Assembly: GCA_036250225.1 (NCBI GenBank)
Contig: JAPZLL010000043.1
Span: 62,001-126,000, forward strand
DNA length: 64,000 nucleotides
Direction: 5' to 3'
Source: Cercophora sp. LCS_1
Taxonomy: Eukaryota; Ascomycota; Sordariomycetes; Sordariales; Lasiosphaeriaceae
A model generated the notes under the pieces. It ran no database searches. It was not told the origin of the DNA and saw only the letters and a list, made by a program, of their open reading frames with translations. Positions 54,728 to 64,000 of the stretch are shown here, in pieces. The translations under genes were made by a program, and so were the position numbers. The first letter of the stretch is position 1. Every line of letters starts with the position of its first letter.

Positions 54728-56550
54728 GATTGAGGCAGCTTCTCGACGACCGGTCGTTGGCAGTTTGCGCCCTTTGCGAAGAGTCGTGTGGGAGAGCTTC
54801 TTGGGTGTGGCGACGCAAACACGGCGAACACCGAGTTGTGGGGAAGAATGGAGGGCGGTGGCCTGGAAGGTGCGCGCGGGAGACTTACCGATGCCATCCC
54901 GGAAAAGAACCCCAGGTGGGAAGAACTGGTGGCAGATGAAAAAGAGGCGGAGAGAAGGTTTTGGGAAGCAGCACGGAAGGCTGACGGCTGCCACTCGCAC
55001 TGTTGCGGAAAATTGACTTCGCGACCAACGTAGTCTCGGCGCTCAACGAACGAGATGATGCTTCGGGGAGGGGTATCAACAAGGAAGTAACACGACGAGA
55101 CGAATGGCAATTAGTACAAGACAAAGGGTAACGAGCCGTCGGTCCGGTTGTTGTCGAGGGGGTCGAGCGCGGACGTTTCGTGGGAAGATGGAAGATTTTC
55201 AAAAGTTCTACAGCCTCAGGCTCGCTGCCGAGAATCTCAGAATCTGAATGGCTGATGCGTGGCAGCTCGACCGTGTTGAAGCAGGAGCGGCGACAGGGAT
55301 GTGGGGTCCGTGCAGAGCGTTTTCGGCCTAGCGCCATTCCCCCAACTGTCTTGCCGATGGCGGGCATTCGCAAATAAATTCTCCCACATGGAAAAGGAGG
55401 GATGGGAGAAAAACAACGGCCAAGCATGGGACAAACCAGGCCGGTGTTTGCGCTGTTTGCCGACAATCGAGACTCGTCCTCCTCTAAAACGGTGCCCAGC
55501 TGATTATTGAACACGCGTTGGTGGCCACACTTGCGTACCCTCAGGTACCAGCGGACGAGTCTCCTCTGACGAGCAGTTGCCATGTCGTTGTGCCTCTGCT
55601 GCGTGGTGATGAACAGAATGCGTGATGCGCGCAATGTTGGGAAACAGACAGCAACTGGTTCATATAGATAAACACGGCTGATTTGGCAGTTTGGAGTTCA
55701 TCTCTGGCACGCTTCCGGCCAGCACAACTGAGACAACCAAAGCATTTGCCGGTCTGATGACGTCCTCTTGTTTGGATTGTCCAAGGTCTCACAGTCCACC
55801 CACCACCTGGCTGCTGTCCGTTCCGACTATAATTCGTACGCAATACAGTCCAGCATCGACGCCCGTGGCAGTCGTGATAATAACAGCCATGCCTTTCACC
55901 TAATTCTTCCTGAAATCCATGTATATGCAACTCATCCATCCGAGAATTTCAAGATCACATAGTCCTGCCATCGACCATGTGTATCCCATCAGGAATATTT
56001 ATTACCACAAGGTGCATTCGGTAGCCCTTGCTACAAGACTGACAACCCGGGGCCCGATATAAGCCTCAAACCCCCATACTCTCAAACACCATCCTATGAT
56101 GCACTTGCACATACAACCAGGGCATGGCCGCAAAGAGCTCTGCCAGCCTCAAACAAACAAAAGAGAAAAGGGCCCAGTAAGTAAATAACAAGAATGCTAC
56201 CGTGCTCGCTTGCCTGCTTGCTTGCTCGTTCAGCCCATCCGCAGAATATGCCGCCTTCGATCCCTCTAAGTACTCCCGCCATCATGTTCCGTCCCTTCTA
56301 TCGTTTCTTGCCCACTCACCAACTTCATCCCAGCTTCTGGATGAACTTCCGGGGCGTCTCTGACCCCTTCCGCGGCCGCTGCCACAGACGTGGTAGCCGT
56401 AGTGTTGGGCGTGGCTACAGTACCCGAAACCGACGTCGGTGTGCCTCCACGACGCCACTTTTCCAGCGCTCCCCTGGGTCTGCGCACCAAGTCCATCCAG
56501 CCTTCCGACACCCAAGATAACACCGCCTGACGATCTCGCGGTCGGTGGTA
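54728..56550. other. Intergenic region DUF2433 gene/Zds1 gene
   Basis: 1.8 kb between minus-strand genes. A 249-codon open frame (54885-55634, minus) runs into the leader of the DUF2433 gene but has no domain and no plausible splice link, so I treat it as chance. The right part is the 3' flank of the Zds1-type gene. No RNA gene recognised. Confidence 0.45.
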
Positions 56551-59248
56551 CTACCACATGTCGCTTCTTTCGTTCTCGGCATATTGCTGTTGGTGCGGCT
56601 GCTGCTTGCCACTCTGGTAGTAGCCTCCGCCTCCATCGCCTTGGCTCTGTTGAGCCTGCTCATAACCACCATTTGCCTGAGGTTGTTGGTGGTGATGGTG
56701 ATGATGCCCCTGCTGCTGTCCATTCTCACCATGCTCATACTCGTATATCTGCGAATCATCCACATACTGCACACTGCCGTCCTGGGCTGTTGGCGCATCG
56801 CCGTATTGATTTCCAGACTATTCACGTATCGTCAGTACGTCGTTCGGATAAACTTGGCAAACCACTTACCCGATGGTACTCAAAATCGAAATTCCCATTC
56901 TGAACGGCTTGTTGCGCGGCCAATTGTTGTTCCATCTCCAGCTGCTGCTGTTGCTGCAGCGCCGCTTGCTCAGCTTCGCGACGTTTACGTTCCTCTTCTT
57001 GGCGCTTTTGCTGAGGAGAAATGGGAACCTGTAGTTGCGGGTGCATCGCTTGGACCTTGGCCAAATATGAGTACATGAAGTTACTGAGCAACACCTGACT
57101 GTGTAATGGCCTGCGTGGATTCGCGAGTTTGATATGAGCCATGCGGTAGATGGCCCTCTCCTCGATGATGGGAAACCGAGTCCAAGGGTAGTCCATATCT
57201 GGGCGGAGTAGCCGCTGGGGGGGTTCTGGTGTAAGAGGACGATGGTCCTTCTTCTTGTGGCCGGGCTCCTTGTCCGACTTCTTCTTGGAGCCTCCGAAAA
57301 GGCCACCAAAGAAGCCATCCTTCTCCTTCTTGCTGTCACTCGCCTTGCGGTGACTCTCCTTCTTTCTTTCTTCCTGGAGTTTGAAGTCCGCGTTGTCCCG
57401 CTCCAGGAGCAGGCTCTCCCGCCCCCTAACCGGGCTGGTTTCTATTGAGCTCTGCAAGACGTCGAGGCGAGCGTTATCACCAGACTTCGTCTTGGCCTTC
57501 TTGGCCTGCTCCTCCTTCTCCTTCTCCCGTTTCTTCTTCTCTTTGTCATCACTCTTGAACCACTTCCCCCATGACGACTTCGTTGATGATACACTTTCAG
57601 CATCAGCATCCTTCGAGCTTCTCTCTGGCCTGGCATCCATGGTAGGAACAAAGGTGAGGCTACTGGTGTCAGAGGCGCCACCACCGGGCAGCCTTGCTGG
57701 CTGGTTGATCTCAATGGGACCATGGGCATCGCCTTTCGTTGGTCTCTCTTTGGCCGCAAGGGATGGTGGTTGGGCGGGTTTTTCGGAAGATGGACGTCGA
57801 TTTGAGCGAGCCGGGGGTTCTTCGACGGGTGACGGGCCCTCCGAGTACTGGTCGGCATCATACCGATCGTCGTACTGGTCAACATACACCTGGGGCACCG
57901 GCTTCTGAGAAGAAGACCGTTCGGGGAATGGTCGGGACGGGGAGTCTGCTGGTGGTGTTTCAACGATCTGGGGCACTGGAGTCGCAGGACTTCCTTCCTG
58001 CTTCGCGGCTGGTGATCCCCTCACAGGTAACTCCAATGTCAGCGCAGGGGTGTTCGAGAACTCAACCGAAAAGCCGGCGTCACCCTTAGACGATCCGTCA
58101 GCCGATGCCGGTGTGTCCCTTGTGAATCCTGGCTGCCTCCGCACCGCTCGGGTAGGGCGCGAAAAGTTCTCTGTCGTCGGCTCAGACCTTGTCCTTGACA
58201 GGGCAGGCTCGAGAGATTCGATCGGAGGAACTGGGGGCATTTCCTCGCTGCTCTTCTCCGTCTGCCTCCCTGCAGCACGCTTCGCAAATGGCACTCGCTC
58301 ACCACGCACACTGCCGCCTTTCCTATATTGTGTCCGGGTTGAGCGCCTTAAGCCCATGCCCGGCGCAACGGGAATAATGATATCACTCTCGCCAACCTCC
58401 TGCCGAGCCTCTTGCGCAAGCTTCTGTACTGCCTTTGTGGGATCTGCAACCAGCTCATCGATACTCAACTCGGGAATCGACCGGTCGCTCTGGGAGTGCT
58501 GCCGAGTCAGTCTGTCGGCACCGTCTACGTAGCTGTCCCCATTGTCACTGCTAGTGTGAACCTGCCGGGAGAGCATAGACTTCTTCCTTCTCAGGCTGGA
58601 AGACACCGTGTTGTTCCTCTGCATGCCGTCAGCCGAGAGCAGGGAATCGCCCGACCTCCGTTTCATCGACTGGACCCGATTCTCCAGGAAGTTCTTGAAC
58701 GCCGTAGGCTCTAGCTCTGGGTGGACTCTTGCCGGCACCCATAGCAGGCGAGATGGGTCAGCCTCGTCATCGTCTCCGGTTGGCGCGAGGGTGGGCATCG
58801 CCACTAGCGACATGCCCGAAAACATTAAATCTGGGTCGGAGTTGTTACCAACGTCCATCGACATCCGCCGCAATGCCTGAAGATTGCTCAGCTCTTGTGC
58901 GATATCGTTGGGGTTGTCGATGTTGGTGAGCGGGAACTGGGAGCCTTCTCGCAGTGACGGGTTTGGGGACAGGGGCGGCAGAGGGGACCTTGGGCCGTCG
59001 TAGGACGCGGTCAGCTGGGCCGACATCCGCGCTGGCATGGTGTGGGTCTTTTTGAGGCCATTCCCACCAGACACACCGTGCGACGTGGCAGACTGATCTG
59101 AGGTCGTGCGCACGAGACGAAGGCGATCCTCCGCAGGCTCCCCGGGCTTCAGTGTCTTCTTCTCGAGGCGCTCGCCGCCGTACCCGGAGCCGATGAAGCT
59201 CAGGGGCCGGGTGTCCTCAGCGCCGGAGGAGTCGTCGTCGCCGTACAT
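56551..59248 (-). CDS. zds1: Zds1/Zds2-type regulator of Cdc14/PP2A signalling
   Basis: At least 881 residues: exon 59248-56870 and last exon 56817-56551 (52-nt intron, CGG|GTAAGT). In yeast, Zds proteins bind PP2A-Cdc55 and act in mitotic exit and polarity. Most of the protein is disordered and rich in Ser, Pro, Glu and Arg. The early part has LLWVPARVHPELEPTAFKNF, a conserved N-terminal Zds block; the hallmark C-terminal Zds_C domain (about 685-745) reads PWTRFPIIEERAIYRMAHIK and LHSQVLLSNFMYSYLAKVQA. A Gln-rich helix (QQQQQLEMEQQ) and a His/Gln tail with six His follow. The true N-terminus is probably further upstream: the frame stays open to an acceptor (CTCTAG, exon from 59362, with RRGHGSQLSISDPSHHVTEA), possibly joined to a short first exon at 59481-59449, whose donor is weak. 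Confidence 0.9.
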
Positions 59249-61864
59249 GGTGCCGATTGCTTCGGTGACGTGGTGGCTCGGGTCGGATATCGAAAGTTGG
59301 CTGCCGTGGCCCCGGCGGCTTGCGAAGCTGTTGCCAACATCGCCGCGGGGTCGGGACGAGGTCTAGAGGGAAACACGAGGTTAGTTGACTGGCGACCCAA
59401 CACGCGATCCACAGAGCCCCATAATTATTTTTTGTTCCCCTGTAAGACAAGATACGCATCCCGGCGAGTCGCGGGCTCCATCCTGGCGTAGCCTAGATGC
59501 ACTGCCGTTTACGCCGGCCGCGAGCACCTTGGGGTTTGGAAAGCAGGAAATGCCGAACGCACCATCATCGGGACAGAGGCGAGCCTCGTCTGAGGCCAAA
59601 TGCCACAGCGACGTCCCCCTCACTTGCTTCGCGGGCCAAACGAGAACGGGCAGTCTTGTGTCGATTGCCGGTCATGGGCAAGGTGGCCAAGATGCCTGGA
59701 GGTCGCGTGGTGTTCGAGCGGCGGTCTGGGAAGGGGAAGGAGCAGTTCGTCGGAGCGGTAGTTTTGGTGAGCTTGAGAGGGAGATTCGGTGCCTGGGAAG
59801 GCGTCAAACTTCGGCGGGATGTCGACCGTCGCACCGTCTCAATCCACCATTCGCAGCCGGGCCCGAGGGGTGGCAACAGGACTGGCACAAGGATCGGTCG
59901 CTCAGGGCTTGGCCGGACAGACGGGAACCGATGCACGTCGAGGGCGTTCGTGGCGGCGTTAGGTTTGCGGGGGCAAAGTTATGGAAAGTAACGAGAGGGC
60001 GTTCAGGTGGCAGCAGGGTCTGAGGCGCAGGAACTGGTCGGGTCAGGAATGGTGTGGTGTCTCCTCTCTTCACTCTCACGGTAAATTGAGAACATTGTTA
60101 GGGGCCTAGGCGGTCGATATTTGGTAAAATCCCCTTGGTTGGCCCGCTGAGCAAGCGCGATCAACAGCGGGACTCCTGTCACGTGCAGGCCCTCCGTGGA
60201 CCTTAGGTGCCTGAAAACGCCGGGACTGACCCAGCAATTTCAGGGGGCTGCCACCTCACCCGTCAAAGTCTCCATCGCCTTTCTCCATTTCAGGACACTC
60301 AACCGCAGAATTCTTTTCCCGCCGCAGCGGAGACAGGGGAATTGCTGTCTCTGCTTAGAGCTTCGGAAGAGCCCAAAATAAGCCACGCGAACCCAGGATC
60401 TTTGTGTTACGGCTCAGCTCTGTCTTAGGACTTTGAAAGTTCAGAGCCAAGCCTCTCTCTGGCACCAACAACATGGCACTCTACCCCTCATCACCCTTGG
60501 CCGCCCTGTTTGGAGTTGCGCCAGCATCGAAACAGAGTTTGGGCAATACGCGCACTCAGCAAAGATCATCGCCAACAAGGCCTGTCCCGACGGGCTGGTG
60601 GCAACGATGTCATCGCCCTGTTCTCCATTCCCGGCAGATTGATCCTCGCCAACCCGGGATGTTTCTTATGCCATAACCTCCCGAGCCTCCCACTCCTCCG
60701 CAAACGTTGCCGTGGGGTATCCTGGCTGTGCCTGTGATCGACTTGATTCGCTCCGATCTCTGAGCTTGTCCCGGTTGGCGACGGAAACAACCCTCAGCGA
60801 TTCAGCCGGGCTCGGAAACAGTGGTTGCACTCTAATGTAGGCACAGCAAGCCTCCCGCTCTCTCTGTCTCTTGTCCCGCAACAGAGTTTTTCCACGCTGT
60901 TTTAGGAGTTGGGATGAATACAGTTGCATGGATGGCAATCTCATTTAAAATTTGGCAGGCTGTTACCCTCTCGAAATGGGCAATCACACCCGGGAATGGC
61001 ATGCATCATGACATGTTGCAACCAACCAGGATGCCCCGCGCTTGTATGCCTCCTGAAAGCCGCGGCCGTCTCGCTGCCGCTGGGGATGCAGTGCATGACG
61101 CGCGCAAGTCGAGACACGGCTTCAGTCTGTGCCCAGGACAGTTGTCTACACGTATACTGGCCGGTATCACACTTTTATTCTCAAACGAGGCTGCGCAACA
61201 TCAAGCGATAGAAGTCACATTCCATCCGCGCTGAACTTGGGAGCCCGCTGGTTCACACTTTGCACCCGCCAGGATTCAAGCTAACGTCGGGATCTTGTGA
61301 GCTCGCTAACACTGCCAGTTGCCCGATGTTACCAGAGATAGGAGAACAGGCCAAGGCCAAGGAAGCGCCGAGACCCAGCCTCGCAGAACAAATGCTGAAG
61401 CTTATCGTCAAGACGCACTCAACTATCTATCTCGGGAGACATTCTCTCAGCCTCGCCAACCCATAAATTTGACGACCAACCAACATTGCCCCTGTCAACT
61501 CATGTGGCCATCCGCGGTGGATTTCGCGAATGCTCTCGTCGGAACAGTTGGCGGTCTTCGTGCCGTTGGGGGACTCAGTCTGCGGCTGGCCCGTCTGGAA
61601 CCTCAATGGACCGCCGTTGCACCACATCCATGCAGCCCTATGCCAATGAAACCAACCCTCGTATTTGCTGGCCACCTGCTTCGTCTGGCAACAGCCTACT
61701 ATGGTATGCATTCCTTCAGCAAAGGATCTTGATTTGCCGGTTACGGATTGACGACGTCCCTTTTGTTTATTTCTCAGCCTGTTGCCGTTGTTGCTTTTTG
61801 TTTGCAATGTCAGCACTCAACTGAAACTCATCAACCCTCCGTTTGCTTCAGCAACATAGTCACC
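59249..61864. other. Divergent intergenic region Zds1 gene/ABC transporter
   Basis: 2.6 kb. The left 110-230 bp probably contain 5' coding sequence of the Zds1-type gene. The remainder has scattered short open frames (up to 212 codons on the plus strand from 59385, without domain). No TATA-driven extra gene or RNA recognised; it should contain both promoters. Confidence 0.45.
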
Positions 61865-64000
61865 ATGGCGTTAGGCGATGGTGAGGTGTTGCAGTTAGTC
61901 TCAAGCCTTTGTGATTTTGCATTTCTCATTTATGTGCCCTTTGGTCGGTGGAGGCTGTTCAAGACGCAAGACCTAAACGATGCACCAACTCTCGCGCATC
62001 TCAAAGCGGTGTGTTGGTCAATCCTCTACGTGGCTGAATGCATACTGATACTCGTGCATGGAAACGTAGACGGTTAGCGTGTGTGTTGCTGTATTTATCA
62101 GTCATTCAATCGGGACAGCAGGTCGCGGCACAGTCCCGGAGCTCATCGTGTCGATACCGACAATATTGGCAGCTTTCATACTGGGCGCAGTGGTGCAGAT
62201 CGAGCATCGTCAGTTCCCCGGGCCGTCCGATCTGGTTTCGGTATATCTGATTACGGCAATACTGTGCGATGCTCTAAGGCTGAATCTACCCTCAACTTCA
62301 ACTGTTCCGGTTTCAGTCCTAGCTCGCTGTCTCGCCTACTCCCTGTTACTGGGACTAGAATATCTCCCACGTGGACCGCCCAGAAATTCCAGGAAGGATT
62401 TCGTTGAAAAGTCGGCTGAGGAGGAAAGCTCGCTGCTCAGCAGGGTCTTCTTCCACTGGATCAACCCAATTCTAGCTCAGGGGTATCAAAACATTCTCGT
62501 CAACAGCGACCTCCCTCCCCTCAGCCAAGATGTCAAGCCGGCAACAACACGGCCAGCGATCCTCCAAGCATGGAGTCAAAGAAGTAAGCACTTCCATCGT
62601 CACCTTTTACTCAACACCACTAACCACCCCAGAACAACCCGAAACAACGTTCACTCTCCCTCTAACTCTCCTCCGCTGCCTCAAACCCCAATTCCTCTCG
62701 GCCATCCCACCCCGCCTCTTCCTCATTCTCTTCCGCTACTCCCAACCCATCCTCATCCGCCAATCCATCCGCTACGTAACCACCACAACCTCTTCCTCCC
62801 CAAACCACGGCTACTGGCTCATCGTCTCCGCAATCACAATCTACACTGGCCTAGCCCTCTCCACCGCACTCTACGAACACCGCCTAAACCGCCTCAAAAT
62901 CACAACCTCCAGCGCGCTCATCAGCCTCATCCACGCCAAAACCCTCTCCTCCCCATCTTCGCATCATGACAACAACAGCGAAGCAATAACCCTCATGTCA
63001 ACCGACGCCTCCACCCTCCAACCCATCTTCCAAATCATCCACGAGATCTGGGCCCAATCCATCTCCGTCATCATCGGCATCGTTCTCCTCTACATCCAAG
63101 TCGGCTGGCTATTTCCCTTACCGCTGATCTTCATATTCTTCTCCTCCCGCGTAAGTCGATACGTAGCCACCCACCTCCAGCCCCGACAGCGGGAATGGAA
63201 CGAAGCAACGCAGCGGCGTGTCGCTTCCATATCCGCCTTTTTGGCATCTACCAAAGCGGTGATAATGCTTGGTATTTCGACTCTGCTAGGAGACAAGATA
63301 CAGCGACTAAGAGAAGATGAAATGTATGCCGCCAGCAGGGTACGGTGGATTAATGTATGGTATAATGCAAGCGCTAACGCGTTGGGGATTTTTTTACCCG
63401 CCGTTACCTTGGTTTTGTTTGCGGTCTGGGCGGGTGTTAGGGGCGGGAGGTTGGATACCGAGACAGCGTTTACGACTATGGCGGTGTTGGGCATGGTTAC
63501 GCACCCGGCGAATATGGTTATGACTTGGGTGCCTAGGGTTGTGGCGGCCATGGCGGGGTTTGAGAGGATTCAGGGGTTTTTAGTTCGGGAGGGGAGGGTT
63601 GATGGGAGGGAGGTGTTGGGGGGTGTGGATGAGGGGGGCGATGATGATGGGGTTGCTTTGAGGATTAGTGGGCTGCAGATTGGGGACAAGGAACCGCCTT
63701 TGCTTAGAGGGGTTGATATCGAGGTTAAAAGGGGGTCACTTGTTGTTTTCTCTGGGCCAGTTGGGTGTGGCAAGTCGACGCTTCTGAGGGCGGTCTTGGG
63801 GGAGGTGGCGCCCGTTTGTGGGACGGTTGGGGTTGCGGCGCGGAGGATCGCGTACTGTGGACAGACACCGTGGCTTCCCAGCGGGAGTATCAGGGATGTT
63901 GTACGGGGCGCTTCAAGCGGGGGTGATGATGCGTGGTATGATGAGGTGGTTGAGGCGTGTTGTCTTACCCCTGATCTCAAGGCTCTTCCTGATGGAGATG
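61865..64000 (+). CDS. ABCC-type (MRP-like) multidrug ABC transporter, N-terminal part
   Basis: Full-size ABC exporter cut by the right edge. Exons 61865-62072, 62119-62583 and 62633-64000 (open), introns 46 and 49 nt; 680 residues are inside the window. An N-terminal TMD0-like bundle (LVSSLCDFAFLIYVPFGRW, SIPTILAAFILGAVVQIEH, LARCLAYSLLLGLEYLP) is followed by the L0-type linker and the ABCC block LLSRVFFHWINPILAQGYQN. The first six-helix domain comes next (PPRLFLILFRYSQPILI, SISVIIGIVLLYIQVGWLF, NALGIFLPAVTLVLFAVWAG). The first nucleotide-binding domain starts with LRISGLQIGDKEPPLLRGVD, Walker A GPVGCGKST, and the Q-loop region YCGQTPWLPSGSIRDVV; signature and Walker B lie outside. Such pumps export conjugates, drugs or metabolites at vacuole or plasma membrane. 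Base use shifts from C-rich to G/T-rich within exon 3. Confidence 0.93.

Noticed and set aside
54885..55634. 249-codon frame, minus strand, upstream of the DUF2433 gene
   Set aside because: No recognisable domain; it runs into the leader of the next gene in a different frame without splice support.
59385..60023. 212-codon frame, plus strand, upstream of the Zds1-type gene
   Set aside because: Arg/Gly-rich, no domain, and antisense to the probable 5' end of the Zds1-type gene.
1..64000. Transposons, RIP-mutated repeats, CRISPR arrays, viral insertions
   Set aside because: No transposase, reverse transcriptase, integrase or terminal repeats seen; no long AT-rich stop-filled blocks; CRISPR is not expected in a eukaryote and none was found; no viral protein recognised.

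Overview
The window is nuclear DNA of a filamentous ascomycete. The genes carry short introns (45-108 nt) with GTRNGT-type donors and CTRAY-type branch points. The gene set is fungal: HET domain, fungal NACHT protein, Zds1, Swf1, Fmc1, and ABCC and P450 genes of fungal type. The GC-rich, compact style suggests Sordariomycetes, probably Sordariales; that placement is an inference. I see no transposon, tRNA, rRNA or CRISPR array.

Left part (1-17.4 kb), mostly conserved genes: a telomeric Rap1 protein running off the left edge (minus), the palmitoyltransferase Swf1 (plus), the Hsp90 co-chaperone Aha1 (minus), a 4.7 kb gap without a convincing gene, a large uncharacterised proline-rich/coiled-coil protein (plus), and a divergent pair of mitochondrial biogenesis genes, Fmc1 (minus) and an EngB-type GTPase (plus), which share a 189 bp promoter.

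Middle part (17.5-30.5 kb), an accessory-looking island: an FAD monooxygenase (minus), a NACHT/STAND NLR-like protein (plus), a HET-domain protein (plus), a small single-pass membrane protein (plus), a berberine-bridge-type FAD oxidase with a 5-nt microexon (plus) and a cytochrome P450 (minus). Three oxidative enzymes without a backbone synthase lie beside two allorecognition/innate-immunity families.

Right part (33-64 kb), again mainly conserved: an NPC1-type sterol transporter, a CUE-Smr protein (Cue2-like), a Ufd4/TRIP12-type HECT ubiquitin ligase, the branched-chain 2-oxoacid dehydrogenase E1 alpha, a possible small secreted repeat peptide on a 3 x 57 bp minisatellite, a 57-residue membrane microprotein, the coenzyme Q methyltransferase Coq5, a DUF2433 phosphoesterase-like protein with an RGG tail, a Zds1-type protein, and the start of an ABCC transporter cut by the right edge.

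Gene models were built by reading splice sites by eye. In every multi-exon model the exon lengths add up to an open frame. Starts were moved to the first plausible ATG wherever the open frame began at another codon.
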